Source of the DNA: Maylandia zebra
Lineage: Eukaryota > Chordata > Actinopteri > Cichliformes > Cichlidae
Reading direction: 5' to 3'
Length of the DNA stretch: 64,000 nt
Assembly (NCBI RefSeq): GCF_041146795.1
Contig: NC_135186.1
Location: forward strand, 38,028,854-38,092,853
The translations under genes and the position numbers were made by a program. Within the stretch, counting starts at the first letter, position 1; the number at the start of each line of letters is the position of its first letter. Of this stretch, positions 1 to 12,730 are shown piece after piece. Below the pieces are notes generated by a model that saw nothing but the letters and a program-made list of their open reading frames with translations, did no database searches and was not told the origin of the DNA.

Positions 1-97
1 TCTGGGCTATGTGAGAGAGAGAAGTGAAGGAGGAAGATGTGACCGTATACATTTCTGCCTGCATGGAGCTCGAGATCAGGATTTCACCATTTCACTG

Positions 98-162
<65 letters not shown>

Positions 163-1375
163 GAGAGGCAGCTCTGCGGGTTCAGACAGGCTGCCTCACA
201 TTCCTCTCTCCTTTATTCAGGTGGGGGGTTAGATGGGCACACACGCACAGACACACACACACACACAGACACACACACACACACACACACACACAGCGCC
301 CACCTACGTTCTTTCAGGACAAAAGTAGAACCTGAAGTCCCTCCCCCTCCGCTCGCTCTCCCAGCAAACACCGCCGATCCGCGGCCAGAATCACCTCTCG
401 ACTAAACATAAGAGCTGCAGGTTTCAGTGGTTTGTTCGTACGTTTGTCATTAACAGACGTGTCACATGCAAAAACACGCTGAGACATAAAGACAACGAAG
501 GAAGGAAAACCAGCACAAACAGGCTGCGCAGCACCCAAACATCAGAATCACACTTTTTATGTTTTTATGACCTTTTTCAGACATGAGTCGGTAAAATATT
601 TAAACTGAACAGAAGCTGAAATGATGAAGTTCATTTGTTTACAGCTCTACAGGAGTGTGGATTTAATCACACTTTTAATCATCTTTGATGTGGACTTCAG
701 CTTTGCTAATAACACTGAACACAACTACCCACAATTCACTTTGTTTGAATTAAAGCAGCGAGGCAGGAGCGACTTGAGACTGTCCTCAGTCTGAAGCCGT
801 GTGGTAATAACACGAGTCTGAGTTGTGACCTTGTGTATGTCAGTCCCCTCCTTTCTTTTTGTTTGACCCTCCTTTTGTTGTCTTATGTTCAAATGTCTTT
901 GTCTATAAAAACGGTAGCACGATGACGCTCCTCAGCTCATTTTAGAGCGCCATCCTCAGTTCACACTGAGCCAAGATGGCAGCGAAGTCACAAAACCTTC
1001 CTGTGTGAGGATGATTAATGTTTGCAGGTAGAAGGTGACTTCTACAAACCCTCCACATCGATATCGGGCGCCGCCGCCTCCCTCTGTCCTTCTCTTTCTG
1101 TCGTTCATTCAGATGATTTCAAATGATCGTCGAAGATGTTGAAACGGTACAGATCAAATATGTCATTCCTGCATCGCTCCAACAAGCTCAGACAGACTTT
1201 TAAAAACCACTTTGGAATAATCTCACAATCTGATCCATCCTAACCCCACACGCTACTCAAAATTCCCGCGGGAACTGAAACGTTGCAGCTCTCCTGAGGA
1301 CAGAGGACAGAGCTCTGGAAACGTTCGGCACCACAGAAGAAGAAGGAAAGCAGCCGACACAGGGAGCAGACCTAC
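1..1375 (-). other. lama5: lama5 intron 2 (start of intron, window edge)
   Basis: Noncoding sequence downstream (in gene sense) of lama5 exon 2. The donor GTAGGT begins at 1375 on the minus strand. Apart from the CA runs at 99-159 and 237-294 I see no exon and no recognisable mobile element. The next lama5 exon lies beyond the left edge. Confidence 0.75.
99..159. repeat. (CA)n microsatellite in lama5 intron 2
   Basis: An uninterrupted AC run of about 30 units. It creates a spurious Thr-His open frame. A second CA-rich run lies at 237-294, broken by single G changes. Confidence 0.95.
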
Positions 1376-4272
1376 CTGTCCGAGGTCCAGTGTGACGTTC
1401 ACCTCGTTGAACTCAGTGCTGCGGGACAGCGGCGGGCTCTGCCACCATCGCTCCGTCCCGTCGATGGCGTTGGTGATGGGATGGGCGCGGTCGCTGTGGC
1501 CCTGGCTGCAGATGTCGCAGTACTGCCCCTGAGAAGAAACAGAAATCAATCATCCTGTTACACCAGCTGTTTGGGGAACATCTGCCCATGAAGCGTCTCA
1601 AAGCACCTCTTCGGCTGATGACAGGACAGCAGCGTTCCTCATGGTGGGGTCACGGCTGCTCCAGAACAGCACCGTGACATAGAGCTGCCACAAACGATTA
1701 TTCTGATAGTCGACTAATCAGATCATCATCCATTGGACGTAAAACTACAGCTTATTGCACCAGCAGCATCTGCTCTTATATAACTATCATTAGCTTACAG
1801 CTTTAAGTGTTTCAGGTCTGTGCTAACTAAAAATAAAGACAAGATGATAGTTTATTAAATGTTAATGAAATTTGCAGATTGTTTCGGTGAAGTTTAATAA
1901 ACTCCTTGCTATCTAAAATATAACAGGACACCGGAGTATATTCTGGAGCATCTCACACTTCTGATAATCAGCTGTCTGCTTGACGTTTATTCAGCTGTGT
2001 AAAAACTATAACTTTAATCTCAGCCAAACCGATTTACTCAGGAACAAATAAAATACTAAAAAGCCAAACAATAACATTTAAGTTATCTAAGTGACTTATA
2101 TATGTTTAACCTGAGCAGCGAAAGACGGCGGTGGGCTTGAAAACGATTTGCGGGGAGTCCGGTGTTCTCACGGCTCTAGTGACCTAGCCCCCGGCTAGCT
2201 AACGAGCTAGTGGGTAACAGACGTCTCCGAAAACGTCGGAGCGCTTTTGAAAATATGCGGTGTCCTGATAAACTGAGCAGATATTTGAGGTTTGCACAGC
2301 TACATTCTCGCCTGAAAATATGTTAAACGTTTATTTTGTGACCCAGAAAGAATAATAAGAGTAATATTAAAACTAACTAGCTGCCGCCATTGTTGGAAAC
2401 TGAGCTGGGCTGCGCTATGAATTCTGGGATAGGTTGGGCCTCGAAGTATACACCCGACCCATCCTTCAAATCTGGGGAAATAAAGACCGCATTTGTCGGA
2501 GTCTTCGAATTCGAATGGACCGTCTTCGTCGTGTCGCTGTAACGTAGTCGGCCTACAAATGCGGCCTCAGGAGGATGCGGTTCCTGAATTTGGACACAGC
2601 TACGATACCGGACACAGCTTCTTCTTCTTCTTCTTCTTCGGGGTTTAACGGCATCCTTGTACATGCAGTGCTGCCATCTTCTGTTTCAGTCCGTTATTAC
2701 ACTCTTAAATCCTGCTACTTATTCCTGCGGCTTTTGGGATCTTACAAAGCTTCAAACGAGGCGTCGACTATTAAATTAGTCGTTGATTCTGATAGTCGAC
2801 TAATCGTGGCAGCCTTAACCGTGATTCTGTTTTTCCTTTTCATTCATATTTCCTGTTTCTGGGAGGTTTTGCGCATTAACTCGTGTTCTAAACGCTTTGC
2901 CTGCTGGATTATTTTGGGCCTTTCCAGCACACCATTAGCCGGAGCAACGACCAAGCACGCATAATGTAAGGTTAATACAGCACGGTGGTGGGTTTAGGTG
3001 GGGGCCGGCTGCAGGTAGCTCCACAGTGCACACGCCCGCTGCAGACGTGACACCCACTTCGAGTCCCCGTTTCTGTCCTGGTGGTCCGCTCGGCCGTTTG
3101 GCCCAAAGTAAGCATTAGCATAAACTCAACAAGTGCCGACCTGAACAAAAACCCAGGTCAGGGGCCGTTATCACAGCAGGTCCCTGAGGTCAGAGGTCAC
3201 GTCTCTGTGGCTCAAACCATCCCCCACTGTTTGATGAGCTGTTAGAGCTGAGCTGTGACACCAGAGCGCCGTTAGCTTTCGGTCAACAGCACGCTCTGCT
3301 GCAGGTCTCAGATCTGCTCACACGCCGGCCTCTGCCTCGTGGCTTTATTTGTCATTAGAAGCCAGAAAACCAGCAGCTGCTGATGCGACACAGAGAGCTG
3401 TGGATCAATCATGAAACTTCAGCTGAGCACAATGATGTGATCTGTTTTTTGCCAACACGCATTGTCTAACTGAAAACCTGCACGGAGTCACTCTCCTGCC
3501 GACCCTTTGGCCCAAAGTAAGGTTTAAGCATCTTTTCTTCCTGAACACTAAACTTCTCCCCTCACACGTCTCTGACTGAGCGCTGCTGTGTCTCCGTCTC
3601 TGCTCACTAGAGCGTGCTCGCCGCCTCGTACACCTCCTGCACATTTAATGAATAAAAACACTCCCACATCGTGCTGTCGGGACACATTGTGTGTGTGTGT
3701 GTGTGTGTGTGAGAGACAGTGGAGCGACCTGGCTTAGAGGCCCCGCCCTCTCAGGCCAGCAGCCCTCGACCACATTTTTGGGGAACGTTGTTCCTGCAGC
3801 AGTGTCCGAGGATCAGGACGAGCTGCATAAGTACTCAGTGTGGAGGAGGACAAACAGCAGCTGAATTCAGGCAGTAAACTGTAAAATGAGGTCTTCCTGT
3901 GCCCCCCGCCCCCCACGGAGGAATGTGCCTCAGGCTGCAGGTTTCTCTGCTCTGCTGCTTTCATTCTTTCTCCTCATCCTCCACCTTTATCTCCACCTCT
4001 GATCTCTGTGAACTTCAGTCTGAGCCTAACAGCCATCACTCCTGACTTCTGCAAACTCAACGTGAGCTGATTTTTATTTTTCCCCCCCAAACTCGATAAT
4101 CTCGCGGTAAGATGGCGGGCGAGCCTGCTCTGATTGGACGACAAGGGTCAGTCACTGTGAGGAATGCAGGGACAGGTGGGAGAGAGAGGGCAGTGAGTGT
4201 GCAGGTTATCACCCGCAGAGCTGCTGTAATGGTTAACCTGCTGATGCTGTTCATGAGCCTTTGCACTGATGA

Positions 4273-4345
<73 letters not shown>

Positions 4346-6358
4346 CTCTGCTTCCTTAAATCAGAAGAAGGGCGAAGTAGAGCCAACGAAGCCGAGCGTG
4401 ACATAACGAGCTGGCAGCAGCTTTGTGCACGCCGCCGACCTCCTCTGCTCTTCAGCGAGGAAGAAGAACCAGGTTACAGAGACACGTCCACAACTCAGCT
4501 ACTTCATTTCTGTACTTCAGGTTTTTTTATGGAAGTTTATTCTTTAGAAACATGAAAATCCAGGTTCTGCTTTTGTGTTTCCATGAGAACTTCACACGTC
4601 ACACATCTGAAAATAAAACAACTGGAAATATGGACCATGAAGTCCTGGATGAATCACCTCAGTTCCTTAAGGTGCTTTCTACTGTAAGGTAAAGACCCTA
4701 CAATGATGGAGGCAGACCCCAACCATCAGACAACCCCTTCTGAGGAGGGCTGAGTACAATAACCTCAGTTTGATCTGAATTAAGAAGCAGAAAGTTAGCG
4801 GCCATCCAGGTCTTTATGTCTTTAAGACATTCCTGCAGTTTAACTCATTGGTGTGTGTTATCTGGCTTCATGGACAGATAGAGCTGGGTGTCATCTGCAT
4901 AGCAGTGTAAATGTATGCTATGTCTTCTAATGATGCTGCCTAAGGGAAGCATGTATAATGTAAACAGAATTGGTCCTAGCACTGAACCCTGTGGAACTCC
5001 ATAATTAACCTCAGTGTGTGAAGAGGACTCTCCATTTACATGCACAAACTGGAGTCTATTAGATAGATATGATACAAACCACTGCAGTGCAGTACCTGTG
5101 TTGCATCTTCAAAAAATAAAAATACAATAACTGAGACTTACAATGAAGTATCGTTGCAACTGGTTTACTGAACCTGTTGCAACCAGACAAAGAAAAAAAG
5201 AACGAGAGCTCAGACAGCTGTATTCCATAAGACTTGATCAAGTCATGGCTGTGTTGTTAAAACATGTTTGTAGCGTAAATTTGTTCCACGGTTACTCAGG
5301 AACAGCCCAATCAGTGCACGTACAGAACATGAGTATCCATTTTCTTACTGCCCCCTACAGGACACACTCTTCTTCCACTTCCTCACAACATTAATGTAAC
5401 ACAGAACTAATACTGCCTCTCCTGGCGTTACCATTGTAACGACACACTCATTCTGTTTCTTTCAGATGAATAACAGGAACTTAGGGTGTAGGTATCTATG
5501 AATAACTATTATGCATACTCATATATTTATATAACCAACTAATTTCTTGATACCACAACCTGTAACACCTACAGCTGCTCTAATCGCTGTAATTCATGAA
5601 CAAACTGCAGGATTTGATTATTTTCGCACTGCTAAACTTACAGAACCCGCTGGTGTGAGATTGATGTGTCAGTGTGAAAGGTCCTCAGTTTATTACTTAT
5701 TATTACTCTATTTTTGTATTACAAGATAAACCAGCTAAAAGAAGGTTTTTGGCTTCAGTGTGGAGGGGCCGCAAAGGGGAGGAGCTAACTTGAGAGGATG
5801 GGTGAGGGGCTGCCACCAGACTCAGTTTTAGATAAAGAAGGATTATTTTAAACTGTGAGTCATGCAAAGCTCCGCTGACACAGACAAAGAGTAAACGTGA
5901 GCTCGGGTGAAGTCTGGGACTGCTGCTCACGCTTACACGGGACGGTTCTCCCCTCTTACACTCACTGATGCTTAGAAACTCAGTCATAAGCCGATACCTT
6001 ATGATTACACATACGCACACACTGCGTGCTGCAACTACTCAGAGTGACGCCACGAGCACCTGCTTCAGATCTACACCTCACAGCGACTCACCTGGATGGT
6101 CTGGCTCGGGTCTCCGGACACCGGGCCCCCGACCAGCTTGCAGTACAGGTCCTGGACGCTCCTGCCGGTGTCGTCCTCCCCGCAGGTCGCCGTGGCGGTG
6201 ATCTTCGTGCCCTCCGCCAGGTTAAAGTAGGGCGGGTGGAGGCTGTATCCGTTCACCCCGTTGGTGGGCAGCTCCTGGGCCGAGGCGAGGCGCCAGCAGC
6301 AGTTCACCAAAAGCAGCCACAGCAGCTCCGAGAGCCGCGCAGGACCGCTCACCATCAT
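1376..6358 (-). CDS. lama5: laminin subunit alpha-5, first two coding exons (partial)
   Basis: Secreted basement-membrane glycoprotein chain; only the N-terminal 140 codons are in the window. Exon 1 coding sequence is 6092-6358 (89 codons, donor GTGAGT) and exon 2 is 1376-1528 (51 codons, acceptor CTTCTCAG, donor GTAGGT); both junctions are phase 0. Exon 1 has a signal peptide with the hydrophobic core [11 protein letters not shown], ending near ASA-QE, and then the laminin N-terminal (LN/domain VI) start with [10 protein letters not shown] and [10 protein letters not shown]. Exon 2 continues with [24 protein letters not shown] and [11 protein letters not shown], the family signature. GQYCDIC and [12 protein letters not shown] resemble LAMA5 more than LAMA3, and rps21 next door agrees with the vertebrate LAMA5-RPS21 neighbourhood. 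Two adjacent ATGs (6356-6358 and 6353-6355) could start it; the upstream frame stays open but looks like GC-rich 5' UTR. All remaining exons lie to the left. Confidence 0.93.
1679..2817. mobile_element. candidate hAT-like TIR element in lama5 intron 1
   Basis: The left end carries AGAGCTGCCAC followed by GATAGTCGACTAATC. The right end carries GATAGTCGACTAATCGTGGCAGCC, so the ends are inverted copies. Flanking 8-mers ACCGTGAC (1671-1678) and ACCGTGAT (2818-2825) match at 7 of 8, the target-duplication size of hAT elements. No transposase frame is visible. Interior 2030-2600 is homologous to the reverse complement of about 46,490-46,910. Confidence 0.6.
2030..2600 (+). repeat. 0.5-kb repeat module shared with the 5' end of the LINE at 46.5-46.9 kb
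   Basis: Reading plus, this stretch runs from a motif like TCAGCCAAACCGATTTACTC through GTGACTTATATATGTTTAAC and GGGTAACAGACGTCTCC to CCTGAATTTGGACA. The same order occurs on the minus strand from about 46,910 down to 46,490. A short piece of the motif (GAATTTGGACACAGCTAC) recurs at about 47,884. Confidence 0.7.
4275..4343. repeat. (CA)n microsatellite in lama5 intron 1
   Basis: An uninterrupted CA run of about 34 units. It generates artificial Thr-His and Cys-Val open frames on the two strands. Confidence 0.97.
4690..5050 (-). mobile_element. LINE reverse-transcriptase fragment (Jockey superfamily, L2/Rex-like)
   Basis: Minus-strand translation shows the RT core: [20 protein letters not shown], then [13 protein letters not shown] with the catalytic YADD, then MKPDNTHQ. 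This is a common teleost non-LTR family. The fragment is truncated at both ends; sequence near 5540-5600 resembles the same element's next segment, so about 0.45 kb may have been inserted or replaced at 5100-5540. Clade assignment is from memory of motifs and is less certain than the RT call. Confidence 0.85.
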
Positions 6359-6700
6359 CCCACCTGCCCGACAAACTCCAGGAGCAAGCTTTGAGACGGG
6401 GTGGCGAAGTCTTAGAAAGGCTGTGAGGGTGGGGGGGGGGGTCAAAGCTTCTGCGGGACCGGAGCGCGTGAAGTGAAAAAGCCGCAGAGAGGAAGAGGAG
6501 GCGCTGAGTCCTGGAGCGGAGCGCACAGCTTTCTGTCCTCTCCGAGAGTCGCTCCAGCAGGAACACTCAGTCCTCCCCCTCCCTCCCTCTCTCTCTCTCT
6601 CCTCACCCTCCCCTACCCCCATCTCTGGCCCGGCCCCAGAGGAGGAGGAGGGCGCAGAGCTTCCTCGTAGGCCTGCGGCCAACTGAAGCTGATTTTAGTG
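6359..6700 (-). promoter_or_regulatory. lama5: lama5 5' UTR / promoter region
   Basis: GC-rich, CpG-containing sequence immediately upstream of the lama5 ATG. It includes a poly-G stretch near 6430-6440 and pyrimidine-rich runs (CCCTCCCTC, TCTCTC) near 6575-6620. No TATA box stands out. The exact start of transcription cannot be read from the sequence, and an additional noncoding exon is possible. Confidence 0.5.
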
Positions 6701-9700
6701 GCTGAAGACTCGAATTTATGAGTTCTTGTTAGATAAACCATGTACCTGTTTGATGTCTGAGGTCTGGTTTTAGCAGCACGAATCAGAGTCCAGATCTGAG
6801 TGTACATGAAACATCTTTGATTAAAATACTGATTGTTGTGTAAAAACAGACACGTGATTTAGTAAGACTGAAAGGTGCAACCTCAACCAGAACACAGGAA
6901 ACAGCTGATGGAGAATGACACCTGCGCAGGCCTCAGAGACGGAGCCTCAGAGACGGAGTACTTTAACCTGTGTAGTACTTTAACTTGCAGTAGTTTAATT
7001 TGAACTTGAAGAAAGTGTCTTTCCTCAGTGTGCTGCATCACGTGATCCAGGGAATTACCTGCCCAGGTAATAAAACTGTTGCTGAAATCTGTTTATGAGC
7101 GCCGATCAAACTCCATTCGCAGATTGAAAACGGAGCGAGCGGCCGTTCACTGGAGCCTAGTTAAAGGTCAAAGCTGCAGGCAGCTGTGCTTGTGGACCTC
7201 TGAAGCTTCTGTCGTGGCTGTGTCATTCTTCTTCTGTGGTTATAATCCGCCCTCCTTGCTCTCTGCCTCCTGGGAGCTGGGGCAGCGTCTCTCAGACATT
7301 TGGCTAGTCTGTGTTTGGCATCCACAGAGACCTGCAAATCAAACCTGGAGCTCCGCCTACGTGAGCGCTCTGTTAGTGCAGTGACCTCACAGCAGCCATA
7401 TTATTGGTCACGTGATGTCATTAAAAATGCTCCAAAAGGCTCCAACAGCACAAAAACGGTCCACAGGTCCAGCTTAGCCTAGCAGCTACAGCCATCTGTG
7501 TCACCATCCACCTGTCAGTCACAGAGGCCACGCCCTAAAATTACAAACCTTAAACCAGGCGTGTTACACAAACACCCTCCCCGTACAGGTGTGACTATGG
7601 AGGAAATGATCCACAGAGACCCAACAGTTTGTGTATCAGGCTGTAAAGTTTTAACATGACTCACTGCTGCCTCTGCTGGACGTCAGAAGAACCACAGGGT
7701 TGATGGGAAACACCTGCAGAGCTGAGTGTGTTTCTCATGGAGCGCTGCCATGTAATTACGTGGCTCCAGGAGCCACTTTAGAAGATTAAAGAGTTTTTCC
7801 CACACTCTCAAACACACAGATAAAAGGTGCTCAGGTGAGTCGGGCACAGTTCATACTGAACAGGTAGCTTTGGTTCAAGTTGCAGAGGTTCTAGTGTAGA
7901 ATAGCCGTGTATTGTCCTTGTACACGTAGAACAAAACTGTGGCATGAGAAGTTTAGGCAACACAGGAAGAAAACACTGAGCATCACTGCTGTTCGGTCTC
8001 ACACAGGAACACAACACCTCCACAAGTCAGTATCAGGTAGCCCCGCCCACATTATGCTATTCTGTAATCTGCAGAACATACAAATTAGTACTATGACAAC
8101 ACACATACACTCACAAACAACAGGTGGGTGGGGCTGCGGTCCACGACATCATCCAGAGCCAGGAGTGCGAAAAACTGTGATAAACTGAGTGTTTAGAGCA
8201 GTCTGAACACGTGAGCTCATTACTAGACAGGAAGTGAGGAGAAGAAAAATCGGTCCATGAAGAGTTACTTCCTGCGTGGTGTTTGCTGCAGGAAATGGAC
8301 TCTTAATGAAAGGAACGCGAACAAGAGAGGAGGGAGAAATAAAGTGTGAAAAACTCACAGCGAGCCAAACACAGGAAGAGAAGAAGAAGAAAGAGGCCTT
8401 GGCGTTTCACCTCACTAATCCTGTCTTTCTCCCTGAACTCTATAACTAATCTACTTCATGGTTACCACAGAGACCAAAGGAGGAGCGAGGGATAGGTCAC
8501 ATGTTGTCATGGAAACTGCTAACTGCTCCATCAATTGAACCCACTCACCCCCGCCTCCCCAAACACACACACAGATGAAGAGGTCTGTGTGCAGCAAGGA
8601 ACAAAGTTTGAAGTGAGCAGCGAACTGAGCTTCATTCAGGCTCTGATCCAGAGGTCAGCCCCAGAGACGCGTCCGACATCCACGAGGTGTCCGCATCCTC
8701 CGAATAATGAGCTTCTGGCAGATTCACAGGAACACCCAGGGGAACACTGCAGAGCGCTGCGTGAAATAAAAACGGAATGAAATCATTTCCGACTCTCATC
8801 AACCCAAATTTATTCACACCACAGAAAACATTTAAAGGAGAAAATGAACCATTTCAATAAAGTTTGACTTTGATGGCGGCAACACGTCTGTAAAAGTTGG
8901 GACGGGTCGACAAAACGCTGAAAACTGAGAAGAGAAACAGCCGGAGGAAGATTTATCAGGTGAGCTGTCAGCAGCTGGGTCACCCTGTTCACCGAAGTCT
9001 ATTTACCAACATACGTAAAGATATTACACATAAAAATACACAGAAACATTGGAAATCAGTTTTTGGCACAACACCGGTGTCACAGAAATGTCATGTGATG
9101 TGTTTACTGTCACCATTGTGCTCATCTAGATTTGACACAGCAGGGTTTGAGAGGACAGAGACGGGAAGTGAACGCCACCGTGTCGTATTTGTGACGCAAA
9201 CAAAGCCCAGACGTGTTTATTTGTGTTCATTTGGGCCAGAGCGGCCTGCTCTCAGCGCTGTGTGTGTGAGCAGGTGTGGACATGTCCGCCTCTTTGTTTC
9301 CTACAAGAAAAGCCTTCAAACACACTCCTGGTGGCCTCCTCCTCCTGAGTGCTGAGGACACGCCTTCCACAGGGGGAGGGGGTGACGGTGGGTTCACCTG
9401 TACAGCAGGTCAGACAGTCGGAGGCTCTTTGTAACAGGATTAAATCTGTGACCAAAATGTTTCAGTGAGTTTACACAGCAGGCTCCGCCCACCCCTGCCC
9501 TCCTCTCCCGTCTGCTCCTCCTTTGCTTTGAAGTCTAAAGAGACAAAGAGATGAGCCGAACAGAGACAGAGATGATGGAAAGACAGATAAAAGGGAGGAA
9601 GAGCAGGAGGTGAGGAGGTGAGGGAGTGCCACGAGGAGAACGTAGGAATAAAGACTGGGAGGAGCCGTCGCAGCTGCAATAAAACCTTGACAGAGACACG

Positions 9701-9881
9701 GCTGGGAGGGGTCTCAGGTACCTGCTTCACGTTCAGAACGTTGTTTGGCGAGCTGCAACTCGCTCGGTGCCAAAAACACTCAGACACGACCCAGCTTCAG
9801 CTTTTTCAAAAAACCCTTTAATCAGCTCAGAGTCAGACGAGCGCAGCAGAAGGTTTCCCCTCTGATAACGAGGCCTTAGCA
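6701..9881. other. intergenic between lama5 and rps21
   Basis: About 3.2 kb with no convincing coding exon on either strand; the short open frames lack family signatures. The only recognisable item is a repeat fragment at 8765-8940. Confidence 0.6.
8765..8940. repeat. fragment of a widespread teleost interspersed repeat
   Basis: Contains GATGGCGGCAACACGTCTG and AAAAGTTGGGACGGG, phrases I recognise from an abundant nonautonomous repeat of fish genomes. The ends are not clear and I cannot place the superfamily. Confidence 0.4.
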
Positions 9882-10105
9882 CAGGGGTGGGCAATCCCAG
9901 TCCACGAGGGCCGGTGTCCTGCAGGTTTTAGAGCTCACCCTGGGTCAGCACACCTGAATCACATCAGTTCGTTACCAGGCCTCTGGAGAACTGCAGGACA
10001 TGTGGAGGAGCTAATTTAGCCGTTTAAATCCGCTGTGTTGGTTCGAGGACACATCTAAAACCTGCAGGGACACCGGCCCTCGTGGACTGAGATTGCCCAG
10101 CCCTG
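9882..10105. mobile_element. hAT-type MITE, 224 bp, with perfect 8-bp target duplication
   Basis: Starts CAGGGGTGGGCAATC and ends GATTGCCCAGCCCTG, which are inverted copies with one mismatch. It is flanked by the direct repeat CCTTAGCA (9874-9881 and 10106-10113). An 8-bp duplication and a CAGGG terminus are standard for hAT. Subterminal parts are also inverted (CACGAGGGCCGGTGTCC near the left, GGACACCGGCCCTCGTGG near the right), so the whole element could fold. No coding capacity. Confidence 0.92.
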
Positions 10106-10930
10106 CCTTAGCATCAGCTTATTATTATCATCAGTGTTCCAGTAACAAGGAAATATGTCCATGAAAGTGAAACAGCTGTTACTGGGTCAGCTGACCAAAC
10201 AATCTATTCATTTTTGTCTGCAGCTCCAGCCGCTCAGCTTCATGGTTCTGTTTTTTATCTGGGAAATCATTTCTGCTTTTTGGATAAAACATCTGATTTT
10301 CATGGAGAACACTCAGAAGATTCAGATTCACAGAGCCGTGCGAGTGACCCTGAAGGCCTCGGGGAGACATACCTGGCAGCCCCAGAGGAGGAGGAGATGC
10401 TAGCCACCTGCTCAGAGGCTCACCTGAGGGACAATAAAGTGTGGGAACAGAGCCGTAAACCGGCCTCATTACAGACCCTGAAACCACACGACGCCCCTCT
10501 GTGACCTCACATTCCCTCTCTAACCTCTCATTTCATTGGCTCACGTCGTCCTTACAGCCAGGTTGGGGCAGACGGTCACCCAAACATTAAAGGGCGCTGT
10601 AACGGAGCTTCTCTCCACTCTTCTTTGCGTTTCATTATGTGTGATCATCCTCAGCAAGCAAGTTTCTACTGAGACAGACATGAAACTCTGGTTTGATGTG
10701 AGAAGTTCAGTCCCAGCTTTTCACATTTAACCTTGACCTTTGACCTCTGCAGAGAGGCTTGAGGATCCAGACTCTGATGAAGAACGGAATCTTTAAATAT
10801 CACCATCATCTTCTTTTGCCCTTCGGCCCCACAAACAGATGCTGAGCACTGTTCAGGTCTGGGTGAAGAGGAGGTGCACCTCCAGAGCTGAACACCTAAA
10901 CACACCTCTGAACACCATGATGACGTAAAA
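10106..10930. other. intergenic, nothing recognised
   Basis: Open frames of up to about 100 codons overlap on both strands near 10,155-10,504 but share no family motif. I see no repeat boundaries. Confidence 0.4.
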
Positions 10931-10934
10931 TAGA

Positions 10935-12316
10935 GTTGGATGTCTGGAAACCAATCTTGGTCTCGAGACCACTTTTACCTGGTCTTGGTCTTCTTGATCT
11001 CAGATCCCTCAATCTGGTCTTGAGTCAACCATCAGCGGAGCGGGGGGGTGTCATACTGGGCTTAGGCCCGGGTCATCTTTTCGGGGTCTTTTGGAGTGTA
11101 ATTTGTTTCATAGTTAGAGGCCTGACTGACAGCTGTATAAAACAAAAACTACACACAATACTCGAAGCACATAGCGCACAGTCGTAAATTCCCCCTAATT
11201 TTGGTATGATCCGAGCTCAGGCACTGGGCGACTGAGCACAGCACTGACGCCTGTGAGCGAGGGGGGAGAAGCTGCTGCCTGCCAGTTTGCTGCAGACAGA
11301 GGAGAGCTTAAGTTTGAGCAGCTACCAAAGCAAATCATTGGTACTGAACTAATAATGTAAATATGACGGTGCATCACGAAAGACTGATATCAAACGGATC
11401 ACTTGACCAATATTACGTCACTCGCTCTTCCAGCGAATCAACAAATGGCGAAATGAAAAGCCGAACAACAACAATCCTGGTTCTTTAGAGAGTCTCAGCT
11501 TACATGTGTTTATTTCATATTTTCAGTTGTTTCCCTCCACGGCTAAACAAACCGGTTTCAGTAATGCACTGATATACAAGAATGGACATAAGGAGCTTCT
11601 TTCAAAGAAAAAACTCTGGTAGATGTTATTTTATTTATCATGCTTTGTATGTTGTTCAGTATATTTCTATGCAAAACAAGAGGAATTTCTGGGTCTGGTT
11701 GAATTGGGGTTTAGTCCTCGTGTCTTGATACAGCCCAACTTTGTTCTGCCTCACTGCTTAATTAGAAAACTAGTTTAAGGTGTCCTGCATATGTGGTATA
11801 TATTTTTCCCTATATGAAGTCATTGTTTTTTGAACAAAACTCAAAACAGAGCCTGACAATCTTTCAGTCATTTCTACCCCCCATCCCACATGCATACTAC
11901 CCTTTAGGGCCAAGCCCCGGGTGTCTGGCTCCGCCTCTGGAGTCAACAGTATCGATGACACACAACGTAACGTTCAATAATGTGTCATGCGCAAAAGCGT
12001 CAGCTCTGAGCCGTGCTTACAGAGCGCTTTGTAGTGAATCATATTGTGGCCAATCACGTGCGAGGATACAGGATAACATCATCATGTGAAAAACAGAGAG
12101 GGTGATGGACGCGACAGTCAAGTGGAGCGTGCGTCGGTCCTCTCAGTGAGAGGCAGTAGACGGCGGTGAGGAGGGCTGTGCGAGAGCAAGAACACATAAA
12201 TATGCCTGAGACCCGTAAACGAAGCAGCATCTGGCTGCAGCTTAAAGACTTTTGTCTCGTCTCGACTTGGTCTCGATGTTGTGGTTTAGGCGGTCTTGAC
12301 TACAAGTCTAACGTAA
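10935..12316. mobile_element. possible DNA transposon carrying GGTCTCGA end motifs
   Basis: The left end is rich in TCTTGGTCTCGAGACC and the right end has GACTTGGTCTCGATG followed by GGCGGTCTTGACTACAAG. Such ends are familiar from nonautonomous fish DNA elements, but I could not find a clean terminal inverted repeat or target duplication. Boundaries are approximate. Confidence 0.3.
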
Positions 12317-12730
12317 AGTCACATGACCAGAGAAATCCTGCACGGCAGAATTAACACCTTCACGTCGATGGAGCTCGCTGTGTTTCCTCCATTGCTGTTA
12401 AATGAAAAGTTAAGTTTTTCTTCCTGTTTGCAGGCTTGTATTTTTATCTCGTGCTGCCCCCTGTTGGATGATATAGGAAACTGTTTTTTCCCTGGCTGTG
12501 GCTCCTCCCCTCTATGAAACACCTGCTTTTTATTGATTTTTGCCACCTGGACCAGTCTCAGGTGAACTTCATGTGCCCTTCAGGACCTGCTGGGACATCC
12601 TACGTTCATCATGATGATTCAGACTTTTCAAAGGTAAAAGGTGAATTTACAAAGTGCAGCATCATACGGTTCTTCACAGGTTTATGAGTGTTAGGGTCCC
12701 AGGAGGACGATCCTGGTATTAACTGTACAT

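Larger units (their letters stand above)
1529..6091 (-). other. lama5: lama5 intron 1
   Basis: A 4.56-kb intron between coding exons 1 and 2. It contains a candidate TIR element (1679-2817), a GT run near 3690-3712, a long CA run (4275-4343), and a LINE fragment (4690-5050) with possible further matching sequence near 5540-5600. Stretches 2830-3690, 3720-4270 and 5610-6090 show nothing I can identify. Confidence 0.8.

Noticed and set aside
4057..4555. Frames rich in Cys-Val or Thr-His around 4.1-4.5 kb, and another at 11-232
   Set aside because: Translations of CA/GT microsatellites.
1376..6358. Assignment to lama3 instead of lama5
   Set aside because: [19 protein letters not shown] and the neighbouring rps21 fit lama5 better; only two exons are available, so a small doubt remains.
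6071..6682. N-terminal extension of lama5 exon 1 to about 200 codons
   Set aside because: The extension is low-complexity, Arg/Ser/Glu-rich, and would bury the signal peptide. The MM start at 6,353-6,358 gives a proper secretory N-terminus.
10155..10504. Possible small gene near 10.2-10.5 kb (96-102 aa frames on both strands)
   Set aside because: Neither frame has a recognisable family motif or good splice signals.
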